Positions 21,903 through 34,039 of a stretch of 64,000 nt of DNA are shown piece by piece. Both the position numbers and the translations under genes were made by a program. Under the pieces are notes generated by a model. That model searched no databases, was not told where the DNA came from, and saw only the letters and a program-made list of their open reading frames with translations. Each line of letters begins with the position of its first letter. Within the stretch, counting starts at the first letter, position 1. The stretch comes from Rheum nobile (lineage: Eukaryota; Streptophyta; Magnoliopsida; Caryophyllales; Polygonaceae), in assembly GCA_027886185.1 (NCBI GenBank), contig WOAB01000598.1, positions 1,612,001 through 1,676,000 of the forward strand. Reading direction: 5' to 3'.

Positions 21903-24532
21903 AGTGCTTATTACCTTCTGTTGGTATGTTGTTGATTTGGGTGTTACCCAGTTTTTCATTTTGGATAGTTGTGTAGTAAGTTAAGTTGTGTGTGCAACGA
22001 GGTTGTGAACCTTTTGTTGTAACTCTTCTTATATATGAACCTTTGGTTTATACCAAGTTAGTGTTTCGTTGCTTGGTATGGGATGAGGTCTCGTGTTCGA
22101 GACTCACCAACAACCTCTTAGGAGATGGCTGCCTATTAATTAGGTGGAGCTACCAAGGACGGGTTAAGATGTATGGACAGCGGCTCATGGCAATAGTGGA
22201 CGCTGGTAATGGCTGGGCCTGGGCTCGGAGCCATTAGTGGGCCGTCTGTGAACCATGTAATGGGCTGGTCCAAAATAGTGACCATTTAGTTGGAACCAAG
22301 CGTCTGTCAGACTTCCTGATTACCATTTAGGGTAAGGAGTTCGAGGCAGATTTAATTTGATTAGCCATGGCTCCATACGATAATTTCTCGGTATGAATCA
22401 GCTGACGCGTCATGGGGCGGTCATCGATTTAGTTCAAGGACTGTGACGGTGTCATCTAGGGGCCAGTGTGTATGCAGATTTAAGGGTCTGAATGACGTTG
22501 ATAATGGCAGACTCATCAATGTAATGGCTGCGTTTAAGCTACTTTGACAAGGTTATGTCAAGTACCCTTGCTACCTGGATCCGCCCATGAAAGATGAACC
22601 ATCAATTCTTGATATTTTTGTGATTAGTGAGTTTCTGGATGTCTTTTCGGAAGAGATTCCTGGATTACCCCCGAATCGTGACGTAAAATTTTTCTATTGA
22701 TCTTGAACCGGGTACTGCGCCGATCTCGAAGGCACCGTGTCGGATGGCTCCTGCTGAGATGTAAGAGTTGAAGAAGCAACTCGAGGATCTTCTTGACAAG
22801 GGTTACATAAGGCCGAGTGCATCGCCTTGGGGTGCCCCGATTCTATTTGTCAAGAGGAAAGATGGATCGTTTCGACTTTGTTTCGACTAGCGAGAGTCGA
22901 ATAAAGTCACGATCAAGAATAAATATTCGTTGTTGAGGATTGATGATCTGTTGGATCAACTGCAAGGAGCAAAAGTCTTTTCCAAGATCGATCTAAGATT
23001 TGGATATCATCAGCTCAGAATTCGTGAGGAAGATATTCCGAGGATTGCTTTCCGGACGAGATATGATCACTACGAGTTCGTAGTCACCAATGCTCCAACA
23101 ATTTTCATGGATCTAGTACATCAATGTTTTCACCAGTACTTGGATAAGTTCGTGGTGGTCTTCATCGATGGTATTTTGATCTATTCCCTGAGCGAGGAAG
23201 CTTATGAGGAACATCTTTGGATTATTCTGTCAGTCCTTAGACAAAATCAGCTTTATGCAAAGTTGTCTAAGTATGATTTTTGGATCAAGGAAGTGGCTTT
23301 CTTAGGCCATGTGATTAATGAGAATGGGGTTATCGTCTATCCCCAAAAAATTGAAGCGGTAGCTAATTGGAAGCGGCCTCAGGATGTGAAGGAGGTGTGC
23401 AGTTTCCTTGGACTTGCTGAATACTACAGACGGTTCATGGAAGGATTTTCTAAGATCGCTCTAGCTATGACCGGTCTGCTCCACAAGGTCCACAAGAAGT
23501 TTGTCTGGAATGACAAGTGCGAGGCCAGTTTTCAGAAATTGAAGCAATGTCTAACCTCGGCACCAGTGTTAGCACTACCAGAAGGAAATGACGGATATGT
23601 AGTCTATAGTGATGCTTCAAAAAGTGGTTTAGGATGCGTGTTGATGCAAAGAGGCAAGGTTATTGCTTACGCGTCAAGGCAGCTGAAAACCTATGAAGAA
23701 AACTATCAGACGCATGATCTGGAGTTAGCGGCGGTAGTGTTTGCCCTAAAGATTTGGAGACATTATCTCTATGGCGTGAGATGCCAAGTCTTCACCGACC
23801 ACAAGAGTCTCAAGTATGTATTCACTCAGAAGGAGTTGAACGTGAGACAACGTTGTTGGTTAGAGCTACTCAAGGACTATGATCTCGAATTACTGTATCA
23901 TCCGGGCAAGACTAATATAGTAGCCTATGCATCGAACCGAAAGGTACTACATGAGACTGTAGTGGCTTTGCTTATTGCTCGGACTAGAGCTAGTCGAAAG
24001 GACTGCCTTTGGCATTGCCTTGATAAAACAAAGGATGTTGACCGCTCAAAGTCGACAGAAATCTTACGCCGATCCAAGGCGTAGGAATGTTGAATTTGAA
24101 GTTGGTGACAAGGTCTTTGTCAGAGTCTCGCCATCCAAAGGCGTATTCAGATTTGGTAAGCGTGGGAAGCTTAACCCTCGCTACGTGGGACCATTTGAAA
24201 TTCTCAATAGAGTGGGATCTCTAGCGTACCGTTTAGCATTGCCGCCATCGACACACCCAGTGCATAATGTGTTCCACGTATCCTTGTTAAGGAAGTACGT
24301 ACCAGATGAGTCTCATGTGCTGAGCTATGAAGACATCGAGATTCAAGCAAATGGTACTTATGAAGAGATACTTGTGCGTATTCTCGAGCGCCGTGAGAAG
24401 CACTTGCGCAACAATATCGTACCGTTGGTACGAATTTTGTGGTCCAAGTTAGGAACCGAGGAAGTTACCTGGGAAACTTGGGAGACTAAAGAGGATATGC
24501 GTAGACGCTTTCCCGAGATGTTTACGACCTAA
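21903..24532 (+). pseudogene. Decayed pol of element B lacking the integrase core
   Basis: Protease is barely readable and holds a ~243-bp insertion. Reverse transcriptase resumes from about 22640, with a longer clean frame 22930-24084 (LDQLQGAKVFSKIDL; FIDG at the catalytic site instead of FIDD) and loss of the PFGL segment near 23088. RNase H follows (YSDASKSGLG). At about 23985 the sequence jumps from the end of RNase H to the integrase C-terminal region (LELVERTA), and the frame 23975-24532 encodes the GPF module and chromodomain-like tail. Compared with element A, about 977 bp holding the zinc region and DDE core are gone, joined across a short GACCA-like match; 977 is not a multiple of three, so the tail is out of frame. 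Confidence 0.88.
22048..22290 (+). mobile_element. SINE-like insertion in the protease region of element B
   Basis: About 243 bp with no counterpart in element A interrupts the protease sequence. Near its start, GAGGTCTCGTGTTCGAGACTC (22086-22106) resembles the box B region of tRNA-derived plant SINEs, and an AGTTAGTG segment ~40 bases upstream could be box A. The 3' end is not A-rich, so the class is uncertain. The same insertion occurs in element C. Confidence 0.45.
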
Positions 24533-24555
24533 GTTTCGGGGTCGAAACTTCTTTT

Positions 24556-24564
24556 AAGGGGGAG
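24556..24564 (+). other. Polypurine tract of element B
   Basis: AAGGGGGAG just before the 3' LTR, equivalent to those of A and C. Confidence 0.8.
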
Positions 24565-24568
24565 CTAA

Positions 24569-27083
24569 TGTAATATCCCTCATTTTATAAGGATATTTTG
24601 GAATTTTTCCAACTCCCGTATTGCACGTCGAATTTATTTCAGAGAAGTTCGGACATTCGGTAAAATGTTTGATCTCGGTAGTAATTTTTCTCAGTGAAAT
24701 AAAATACATTTCGACGTAGTTTGGGACTTAGTACTCGTTCGTGCACGATTACTTTTATCCCGGGCTAAGGCCAAGTCGATCCAAAGTTTAAACGGATGAA
24801 AAATGGCCTTGGCGGCGACCGCCGTAAGGCAAGCGGCGACCGCCGCCAACTAGTCGACGTCATCGTCATCCTCATCTGGCCAAGTGGCCAAGTGGATCAA
24901 AAAGCAGCGACCGCCGCCGGAAAGCAGCGACCGCTGCCAGGCACAAAATGGGCGGCGACCCCATGTCGAAAGCGGCGACCACCGCCAATATCTCTGACAT
25001 CGCCGGAGCTAGAAACTCGCGCCGTTAACGCCTCGGAGGACGTCCAGTTGGTCGGGCAACGCAGCTGGCTGCTTCTCCTCCTTGCTTGGGTTATATATAC
25101 AGAGAATGAAGAGGAATTCGAGCCGGTCTGAACTCGCCCTTTTTCTCCCAAAATCTCGCCGGAAAACCCATCATCTCGTCGGAAATATTCAAAGCTTCGT
25201 TCTTGAGTTTGGTCGATCTCAAAGTAAAGCTTTGGTGGCCTTAGGAAGCTTAGAATCCAAAGCAAACCAAAGGAGAAGCAAACCGATCGACGTCGGTGAG
25301 ATTTCTTCTTCTCGAAAGTTTCTAACCTGTTCGTAGCGGCGACCGCCGCCACGAACAGGCGGCGCCCGCCGCCGACAGAACCTTGGCATGTTTTGGCCTT
25401 GGCTTCTGTGGCTTTTGATCGGGCTCCGTTCCCTTCGATTCCTTCCGTTATTCTTTAGATTTGTACTAGCTATTGTCGAATCTAACTTAGGGTCTCATTA
25501 TGGGTCGTTACAGAAGGATTTAACATCCAAGATCCGTCCCAGTTCCAGACCCGGAAACCTCTTGTTCCTAAGCTTCGTTCAAGCTTTCGGCTGATCTAAG
25601 GCAAGTGGCGGTTCACTCTTGCTCATCATTCCATATTTCCATTAATTATCAATGGTTTGATTGTTAATTAATTTGGAATGATTTACTGTTTTGTTGGGAA
25701 CAGTTTTGATAAATGATATGGATTAAAATATGATATTATAATAGGTTGTATATCTGTTAGAACAACGCTATTATAAATATATATTTTATGAGGATTGCCG
25801 GGAGGGCAACAATATGAAAAGAATATGATATTATAATAGGTTGTATATGTGCTAGAACAATGCTATTATAGATATATATTTATGATATTAGCCTGGAGGG
25901 CTTTGATATGATTATTACTGTGTTGAACTGTTTAGTTAGCACGAGTATTCGTAGGAGCGATGGACTATTCGAGGTCCAGTCATTTCTTAATAATGATTAA
26001 TGGTATAAAGGGTGATAAACCCAAAAACCATTTGGTGGGTCATGACCGATCTCTATACTCGGGTATAGAGATGGTGGCACTTAACTGATGCTACAAATCT
26101 TGGGATTCGTCCCATTCAGGAGTATGTTCCTCATAGCGAAACATATGTCCTATATGTCCCTCATGGCGAAACATATACTCAATATATGTCCCTCATGGCG
26201 ATACATATATTTAAAAGCCTATAACACGATGTGCGTTTTGGAAATAAATAAGATAAGTGCCGTCGTAGCACATGATTAATATACCTTGGGCGAGTAGTGC
26301 AGCTAAGTGTAGTGCAACTAGGAAATCTTGTCTTGACTTTGATCAGAGTAAAGTTCTCTTTTCAATCTGGATTCGCATTGTGCGATGAGGTTGGTCGTGA
26401 ACCGAAACATCAAGTCGTTTTTTAACGCTTGTATGATTAATTAATGTTCCCCAACATTTGTCATGCTTTCCGATAAGACTCAATTCATTGGAGTCTTCTT
26501 TTGGGTTGATTGCTGTAAGACTCGGTCTTTCAGAATCTTCTCTTGATCATGATGCTTGATATATTCCAGTAGGAGTATGGGGGTTGACTATCGTCATCGG
26601 TTATAATTCGAGAAACGATGAGTCTAACCTAATACGACTACTTCAAACCACTCTGCTTTGTACCCTTGCGTAGTCTTTCATTAGACTAACCAACCGTAAT
26701 TATTCTCTGCATGGTTGGCTGGTGTCATCCGTTCGATTCGGCACATCAGATAGGAATCCGAGAAACAAAGGCTAGAACGACTATAAAAGCAGACGGTATT
26801 TTAATGGATTTATATGGTTGCGATCCTTGGCGGGTGATCATTAAGATCAAGACCCTTGTATTTATGTTTTACAAAGACTTCCACTGATTACTCTGTTTTG
26901 TCCTATGGGGATTTGGATGTAATCCCCAAACATATGTTTTAACCAAAGATTTTGGTATTTACATCATAATCGTTGTTTATGATTTGTATTTAAACCGGTA
27001 AAGCCTGGGGTGGCTTCGGTGTGGAAACCGAGGTCACTGGCGGTAATACCTTTCCAAATGGGTTACGATTTAGGAGTGTTACA
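24569..27083 (+). repeat. 3' LTR of element B
   Basis: 2515 bp, longer than the 5' LTR mainly because of a ~95-bp tandem duplication at about 25731-25925 that repeats the ATAATAG...CTATTAT stem. The second copy is preceded by TATGAAAAGAATATGATATT, a variant seen in element C LTRs rather than in the 5' LTR of B. The block around 25200 lacks an 11-bp repeat present in the 5' LTR. Confidence 0.94.
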
Positions 27084-27540
27084 GTGAGCAGTAATTATAC
27101 TTTCGACTTTGTTCTAGTAGTCCGATTTTTTATCTTCCCGGCTAGGGGCGTATAAAAATAAAAGAAGGAATTCAAAGTTGTGATGGATACAATTAACTAT
27201 GATGATATTAGAGTCATTGAATAAGATGGACAAATTTTTGGTTATAGGAGAGTCCTTTGAAAGGAGCCAAAGGCCTCCTCTTGTGCCCAGAGCATGGCAA
27301 ATTATTACAGAATTGAAACCGATTTTATTAAGGAAGGTGTCGCTGGGGGTGCAATTAGTTTTTGTTTCTGAAAAGCATAGCAAGTCTAATTGGTTATGTC
27401 GTTTTAAGAACACAATTTTAGTCCAAAAGTGTGGGCGACGAACGCCGCATGCATTCCAATATCCGATTTTCATTGATTGATTAAAGGTAAGACAATAAAT
27501 ATTTTTATGTTTATGATAATAAATATCCGATTTTCATTGA
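27084..27540 (-). pseudogene. LINE ORF2, N-terminal endonuclease part
   Basis: Minus-strand frame 27473-27114 begins MKIGYWNACGVRR and continues CFSETK and RGGLWLLSKDS, the N-terminal half of an APE-type LINE endonuclease. A stop near 27112 interrupts the join to the C-half at 17661. Just upstream of the start (27458-27477 and 27522-27541) is a 20-bp direct repeat. No LINE ORF1 is recognisable here. Confidence 0.85.
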
Positions 27541-27559
27541 TACGCTCTACTTTGTAGTG

Positions 27560-28665
27560 CGTAACTAGGAGTTGTTACTGGATATTAGGTACCATTTGTA
27601 TGGGTTTAGAACACAATTGAGGAGAATGGAGTTGTGAAGAAGAAGTAGTGATATGGTGGATTTTAGTGCATATTATGAAGACATTGAAGATAAGGCAAAG
27701 CCACCACAAGAGAAGACCGCAAGCGAGAAGCTGAAGACGCTGTAGAGGCAATCCGCGGGCGCGGAAGGAAGGGCCGCGGTCGCGACTATACGACAGAAGC
27801 AGATGAAGCTGTCAAGCATTTCCGCGGTCGCGGATACTGTTCATACGCGGAGCGAAGAGCGCGTTTGGGATTTCGTCCGAGACTTGTTTACTTTATTCAT
27901 TTTTATTTTTATTTCATTTAATTTCCTTTTAGGAAGATATTATTTCTTATCTTAGAAATTAGGTTTTGCTAGGTTATTTTACCTCTCTTTGTTAGCAGCC
28001 TTTTCATTATCAAATAATCACATCATCACTTTTTATCGTTCATTATTTTCCCTTAGAGTTTTATGCTTTGAAAACTATGAAGAACTAAGCAACCTTTGCT
28101 TAGTCCGACGATTGAAGCCTTCGTTTGTATTTGGTTGTGAGATTATAACTCTATTTCCTTTCCTTTGATTATATTGATTATTTTTGTGCTTCATCCTATT
28201 GATTCTTGCTGATTTGACTAGTCTGATCATCTAGTTGATATTAGTGATTTTCTATTGCTAGGGTTTGGATATTTCTAGTTGAAATCCCTTATCTTGTGTA
28301 GCAACCACGATTTATAGGAACTAGTTGTGAATGTTTATTGTGAAGAGAATTGATTACATGTCGAGTACTGACTAGTTGTTAAGTATTGCATGTATCCTGC
28401 TTAATTCTTATGCTTATTGCTGTCGTTAGATTGAATCTTGATAGTTTCTTGATTGTTTAATGGTAAGTATTTTCAAGGCTAGTTGACCTGTCTATATACA
28501 TAAGATCGGAATAGGAATATTCATTGGTAGGAATTGGAGATAATCTAGGATCAACCAATCAAACTGAAGTTTGGATATTTGTCTGGCTAAGTTACTTCTC
28601 ACCCATTGATTACATCTTTTGCTTTGATTTACATTGTTACTTGATACAAATCCAAATCCCCCTTT
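27560..28665 (+). repeat. Fragment of an Athila-like LTR
   Basis: No coding potential. The order of features follows the LTR of element E: a region with CCGCGGTCGCGG-type motifs (27755-27860), then a GAAGATATTATTTC segment, ACTATGAAGAACTAAGC, a GACGATTGAAG motif, GATTGATTCT-like stretches and a GCATGTATCCT motif (28387). Both LTR ends are missing or diverged, so exact limits are uncertain. Confidence 0.5.
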
Positions 28666-28669
28666 TTAT

Positions 28670-29911
28670 TACTATTGGCATACAACCTTTGTAAGAAATG
28701 CAGAGAAATCAGTAGACCAGCACCGTAGGCCCACAAGCTGAAAAATATAGAAGTATTGAAAAAACGAAACAAGCCCATACGCAAGGTTATTAAGCAAAAT
28801 CAAAATTGAGAACAAAAACCAAAAGTAAACAAACCAGAGACTGTAAACTGAAACAACAAGGAGTAGATGTCTTGAGAAGATACATGAGAAAAGAAAATCG
28901 GTGATGGTGGAGCCAAAATAGCCGGTGGAGATACCGGAAAAGCAGTTAAATCGATGGATCAAAACAGAGCAACGAAGGTAGAAACGCTGGAAAGGATCAT
29001 GGGTTCAAAGGTGAAAAAGACAACTGCGTTGGAAGGATTTTTCATCATACATGTCATAAGTGAGTTCATTTTCAATTTCATATGTGGTTTCAAATGACCG
29101 AATACAGAAGATGGAAATATGAACAAAGTAAAAGAAAGCTAAAAGTACAAGAGTAGAAATAGAAGTACCGTCATCGAGGCAGATGAAGGGAGAACTAGGA
29201 CGCGACACAGAGCAAGGCTATAATTGAAGAAACTAATGACATTCACGGTGGATCTGGAGCAGCAAAGATGAGCAAGGAGGGGACAGTCGGCGAAAAAAAC
29301 CCAACAGAAACCCGAAAAAGAGCACAGTAATGGAGATCCAGATCAACTGGTCCGGTTGAGAGTTTATTAAAATAGACACGATCAGATCTGGATAGAGATA
29401 GGCTATCTGGATCAACGGAAGAAAAATCAGCCAAAGACGCGGATGGACGAAGGGATGGATAAAAATCACGATCATAAAATTGATGTCATAGAAGGAAAAG
29501 AAAGACGAAGGATAAATTTCTAAAGAAAGTTCATGATGAATTTCATGGGTCAAGGTGAAGAACGAAGAGGAAAAATCAGAAGAAAGAACAAAAATATTTA
29601 CAAAAGGAAGAAAACCCACTCCAAAGGGAAAGACCAAAAATAGGCGGTGGAAACTTCTCTCTAGAAAAGATTCTAGAGAGAAGACATAGCTAAGAGTTCT
29701 AATACATATTAATTCCTATCTTCTATTCCCAAATGTGCTCCACAAGGATGAGCAGAAATGGATCTAGTGCCAAGCGAGGTTTGAGAGGAGGCGTCTGCAA
29801 CGACGAAGGAGGGGGAAACAAGGTGAAAAGGGTATCAAGAGGTTCTAGTGTTTTGAAAGAGTTCTATTGGGGGATTGAAAAGAAGATAACAAAAGCAAAC
29901 AAGGGGAAGAA
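28670..29911 (-). other. Unassigned, possibly 5' region of the split LINE
   Basis: No recognisable protein on either strand. Minus-strand frames are short and rich in Phe, Ser and Leu, as in untranslated or intronic DNA. A perfect 13-bp stem with 4-base loop (CTTCTCTCTAGAA / TTCTAGAGAGAAG, 29654-29683) resembles CTCTCTAGAAA repeats of plant LINE leaders. Element C interrupts this sequence, which continues at 47467-47760. Assignment to the LINE is inferred from position only. Confidence 0.3.
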
Positions 29912-32260
29912 TGTAATATCCCTCATTTTATAAGGGTAAATTTTGAACTTTCTTAAGCCCATATTACAAGTCAGATTAAATTCAGAGAAATACGGACATT
30001 CTATGAGATGTTTGGCCTCTGTAATATTTTTATGAGTAATATAAAATACAGTTAAGGTATTTTTTGGGTTAAAAAGTCGTTCGTATACGAATATTATTAA
30101 CCCGGACGACAAATCGGATAAGAATTGGCCAAAGCGGCGAAAGCGGCGACCGCCGCAAGAAAGCGGCGACCGCCGCCAGGCACAAATCGGGCGGCGACCT
30201 TCTGTCGTCGGCGGCGACCACCGCCAATATCTCTGACATTGCCGGAGCTAGAAACTCGCGCCGTTAACGCCTCGGAGGACGTCCAGTTGGTCGGGCAACG
30301 CAGCTGGTTGCTTCTCCTCCTTGCTTGGGTTATATATACAGAGAATGAAGAGGAATTCGAGCCCGTCTGAACTCGCCTTTTCTCTCCCAAAATCTCACCG
30401 AAAAACCCATCATCTCATCGGAAATATTCGAAGCTTCGTCGAAGCTTCGTTCTTGAGTTTGGTCGATCTCAAAGTAAAGCTTTGGTGGCCTTAGGAAGCT
30501 TACAATCCAAAGCAAACCAAAGGAGAAGCAAACTGATCGACGTCGGTGAGATTTCTTCTTCTCAAAAGTTTCTGACATGTTCATAGCGGCGACCGCCGCC
30601 ACGAACAGGCGGCGCCCGTCGTAAGGCAGGCGGCAACCGCCGCCGACAGAACCTTGGCATGTTTTGGCCTTGGCTTCTGTGGCTTTTGATCGGGCTCTGT
30701 TCCCTTCGATTCCTTCCGTTATTCTTTAGATTCGTACTAGCTATTGTCGAATCTAACTTAGGGTCTCATTATGGGTCGTTCCAGAAGGATTTAATATCCA
30801 GGATCTGTCCCAGTTTCGGACCCAGGAAACCGCCGTCTCTAAAGCTTGTTCAAACTTTCGTATGATCTAAGGCAAGTAGCGGTTCGCTCTTACTTATCAT
30901 TCCATACTTCCATTAATTATCAATGGTTTGATTGTTAATTAATTTGGAATGATTTACTGTTTTGTTGGGAACAGTTTTGATAAATGATGTGAAAAGAATA
31001 TGATATTATAATAGGTTGTATATCTGCTAGAACAACGCTATTATAGATATATATTTATGATATTAGCCTGGAGGGCTTTGATATGATTATTACTGTGTTG
31101 AACTGTTTAGTTAGCACGAGTATTCGTAGGAGCGATGGACTATTCGAGGTCCAGTCGTTTCTTGATAATGATTAATGGTGCAAAGGGTGATAAACCCAAA
31201 AACCATTTGGTGGGTCATGACCGATCTCTATACTCAGATATAGAGATGGTGGAACATAACTGATGCTATAAATCTTGGGATTCGTCCCATTCAGGAGTAT
31301 GTCCCTCATGGCAAAACATATATCCTATATGTCCCTCATGATGAAACATATACTCAATATATGTCCCTCATGGCGAAACATATATTTAAAAGTCTATAAC
31401 ATGATGCGCGTTTTGGAATTTAAATAAGATAAGTGCCGTCGTAGCACATGATTAATATACATCAGACGAGTAGTGCAGCTAGGAAATAGTACAGCTAGGA
31501 AAACTCGTCTTGACTTTGATCAGAGTACCGTTCTCTTTCCAATATGGATTCGCGTTAAGCGGTGAGGTTGGTTGTGAACCGAAACATCAATTCGTTTTTG
31601 AACGCTTGTATGAGATTATTAATGTTCCCCAACATTTGTCATAATTCCGATAAGACTCAATTCATTGGAGTCTTCTTTTGGGTTGATTGCTGTAAGACTC
31701 GGTCTTTCAGAATCTTCTCTTGATCATGCTGCTTGATATATTCCAGTAGGAGTATGGTGGTTGACTATCGTCATCGGTTTTAATTCGAGAAACGATGAGT
31801 CTAACCTAATACGACTACTTCGAACCACTCTGCTTTGTACCCTTGCGTAGTCTTTCATTAGACTAACCAACCGTAATTGTTCTCTGCATGGTTGGCTGGT
31901 GTCATCCGTTCGATTCGGCACATCAGATAGGAATCCGAGAAACAAAGGCTAGAACGACTATAAAAGCAAACGGTGTTTTAATGGATTTATCAGGTTGCGA
32001 TCCTTGGCGGGTGATCATTAAGATCAAGACCCTTGTATTTATGTTTTACAAAGACTTCCGCTGATTACTCTGTTTTGTCCTATGGGGATTGGGATGTAAT
32101 CCCCAGACATATGTTTTAACCAAAGATTTTGGTATTTACATCATAATCGTTGTTTATGATTTGTATTTAAACCGGTAAAGCCTAGGATGACTTCGGTGTG
32201 GAAACCGAGGTCACTGGCGGTAATACCTTTCCAAACAGATTGAAATTTGGGGGTGTTACA
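29912..32260 (+). repeat. 5' LTR of element C
   Basis: 2349 bp with TATATATA at 30331-30338, GCGGCGACCGCC motifs (30135-30220 and 30585-30650), the ATAATAG...CTATTAT stem (31008-31044) and the TGTCCCTCATGG tandem units (31299-31385). The first ~200 bp differ clearly from LTR B, while the centre is almost the same. Confidence 0.95.
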
Positions 32261-32264
32261 GATC

Positions 32265-32282
32265 TGGTATCAGAGCCAAAGG
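32265..32282 (+). other. Primer binding site, initiator tRNA-Met type (element C)
   Basis: TGGTATCAGAGCC, 4 bases after the 5' LTR. Confidence 0.93.
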
Positions 32283-32456
32283 TTTTAAAACTGGTTTGGG
32301 AATTCATGAACCATTTACTCTTTTTCGAAAATGTTTTGGAGGCTCTGAACTTTTAAAATAAAATTGTTAAATACCGTTTATAGTCGTGCCTTCTCTTTAG
32401 TCTGATATGGAAAACTAACTTTCATATCTAGAAAGACTAATTTTCTGTTGGCGCTC

Positions 32457-32537
32457 ATGGATTCTCAGTGCTTTTGTTTCTCTTCAGAAGGACTCGGAAG
32501 AAGCCGAGGTGGTTTCGCCATCTCCAGTAAGGCTTGA
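32457..32537 (+). CDS. Short leader ORF of element C (27 codons)
   Basis: Same length and place as the ORF at 20319-20399 in element B, with a Cys/Phe-rich start. It is reported because it aligns with the leader ORF of element A; translation is unproven. Confidence 0.25.
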   Translation: MDSQCFCFSSEGLGRSRGGFAISSKA

Positions 32538-32705
32538 ATTCCCAGTTCCCTCATTATGATTTGAGGTTGTAGAACCTAGTAACTCGGTTTGAAGTTCATC
32601 TAATGAAAATTTACCTAGTTTGATCTCTTCTAAGTTGATTTCATTACGTTAAGTACATTGGAAGATATTAATGTATGAAATCCTTGGAATTTGATCGGTA
32701 AATAG

Positions 32706-34039
32706 ATGGTGAATACGAGGGACACTATCCGAGCTGGTGTTGGGCCGAGTAATGACCCCAGACCAAACGTGAGGAATGTTGCGAACCCTGTGGAGGAACA
32801 CGAGTCTGTTTCTCACAATAATCCAGAGGGCGATGGCCAAGCTCAGGCCAACGCTCCAAGGATATTTGATGAACCGGCCGTTGCAGAAATTCGAGGAATT
32901 TTCATGCAAGTAATGAGCGATGTCCTACACCCGAATATGCCTCAGGCGCAAGATGTGCCGGCATCCTCAGCGGCCCCGGGAGTTGGAGAACAGGAAACTC
33001 ATGTACCTTTGCACCAGGAGAATGTGGTCAGGAGCAGGAATGATTGTGGCCGAGCGCTGAAAGCCATAAATTCTATGAGACCTGACAGCTTCAACGGGAA
33101 AGGTGAACCAGTTGAAGTGACGCATTGGTTTTCGCACATGGAGCGGTTGTTCCGCAGTATGGAGTGCACTGAGGCTGAGAAGGTGCACATAGCTTCTCTT
33201 CAACTGAAAGGAGATGCTAGTGAGTGGTGGGAAAACACTGGTCTTGCTGATAGCCCTGATTTGAATTGGGCAATGTTCAAGACCAAGATGATTGACCGAT
33301 TCTTCTCTCAGGCAATGAGGGAGGAAAAGCGCAAGGAATTTCTTTACCCTAAGACTGAAGGGTAAAGGTGAATGAGCTGGCAACCAAGTTCAATCACTTG
33401 TTGCGGTACGCTGGATCGGAAGTATCCAGTGAAGAACAGAAAATCTGGCATTTCCACGTGTGGATGAGCCCAAAGATTAAGCCAATGATGTTGAGCCACA
33501 ATTGCTCTACCTTGGAGCAATATATGGATGCGGCTTATAAGTTGGAGGTGACTCTGGATGAGTCGACCAAGAGAAAGAATCGGCAGAGGTCGATGCAAAA
33601 TCAACCTCAGGCGAGTGGATTCAAACGTCCTGCGTCATCGTATAACTTTGCTAAATCTAACAAGGCGAAAACGGGTGAGACTCAAGGAGAGTCGACACAA
33701 CAATCGGGTCAGGGCAAGAGTCTGATCCTGTGTTATAATTGTGGTGCTGCTGGACACAAGAGTACTGCATGTCCGAAGGAAAGGAAGACATGCTTTGGTT
33801 GTGGGAATGAAGGGCATTTGCAGAAGTTCTGTTAGCAGGAAAAGCAGAAAGGAGCGGAGTCACAGCAGAGGTCTGTTAATCAGAGTAACCGACCCAGGTT
33901 TAAACTAGCAGAGACTCCTAGTCCTTCGATGTAGACAGCTGCACATAATAAGGGGAAAGCCCTAGTGGCTTCTGGGAGTCAAGGTCAACGCCTTTACGAG
34001 ATGCGTAAGGCGGATGGACCCGATGCTCCATATGCTTAA
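32706..34039 (+). pseudogene. Gag of element C, frameshifted and with premature stops
   Basis: Begins MVNTRDT and stays open to 33365, where loss of one T relative to B (about 33362) shifts the frame. The next segment, 33368-33835, contains both zinc knuckles intact (CYNCGAAGHKSTAC and CFGCGNEGHLQKFC) and ends at TAG 33833-33835, where B has TGG. Another TAG (CAG in B) lies near 33930. The shared TAA at 34037-34039 marks the end of gag in both B and C. Confidence 0.88.

Larger units (their letters stand above)
17679..27083 (+). mobile_element. Element B: defective Tekay-type retrotransposon inserted in a LINE
   Basis: A complete LTR-to-LTR copy of 9405 bp flanked by GTGAG at 17674-17678 and 27084-27088. 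Both LTRs start TGTAATATCCC and end GTGTTACA. It has primer site, gag, decayed protease and RT, RNase H and integrase tail, but the integrase catalytic core is missing. Since the LTR pair and target duplication are intact, it transposed as a unit, presumably with enzymes supplied in trans. Confidence 0.95.

Noticed and set aside
28672..29637. Minus-strand ORFs rich in Phe/Leu/Ser as membrane proteins
   Set aside because: Composition follows T-rich noncoding DNA, frames are short, and no motif or conserved family is recognised.
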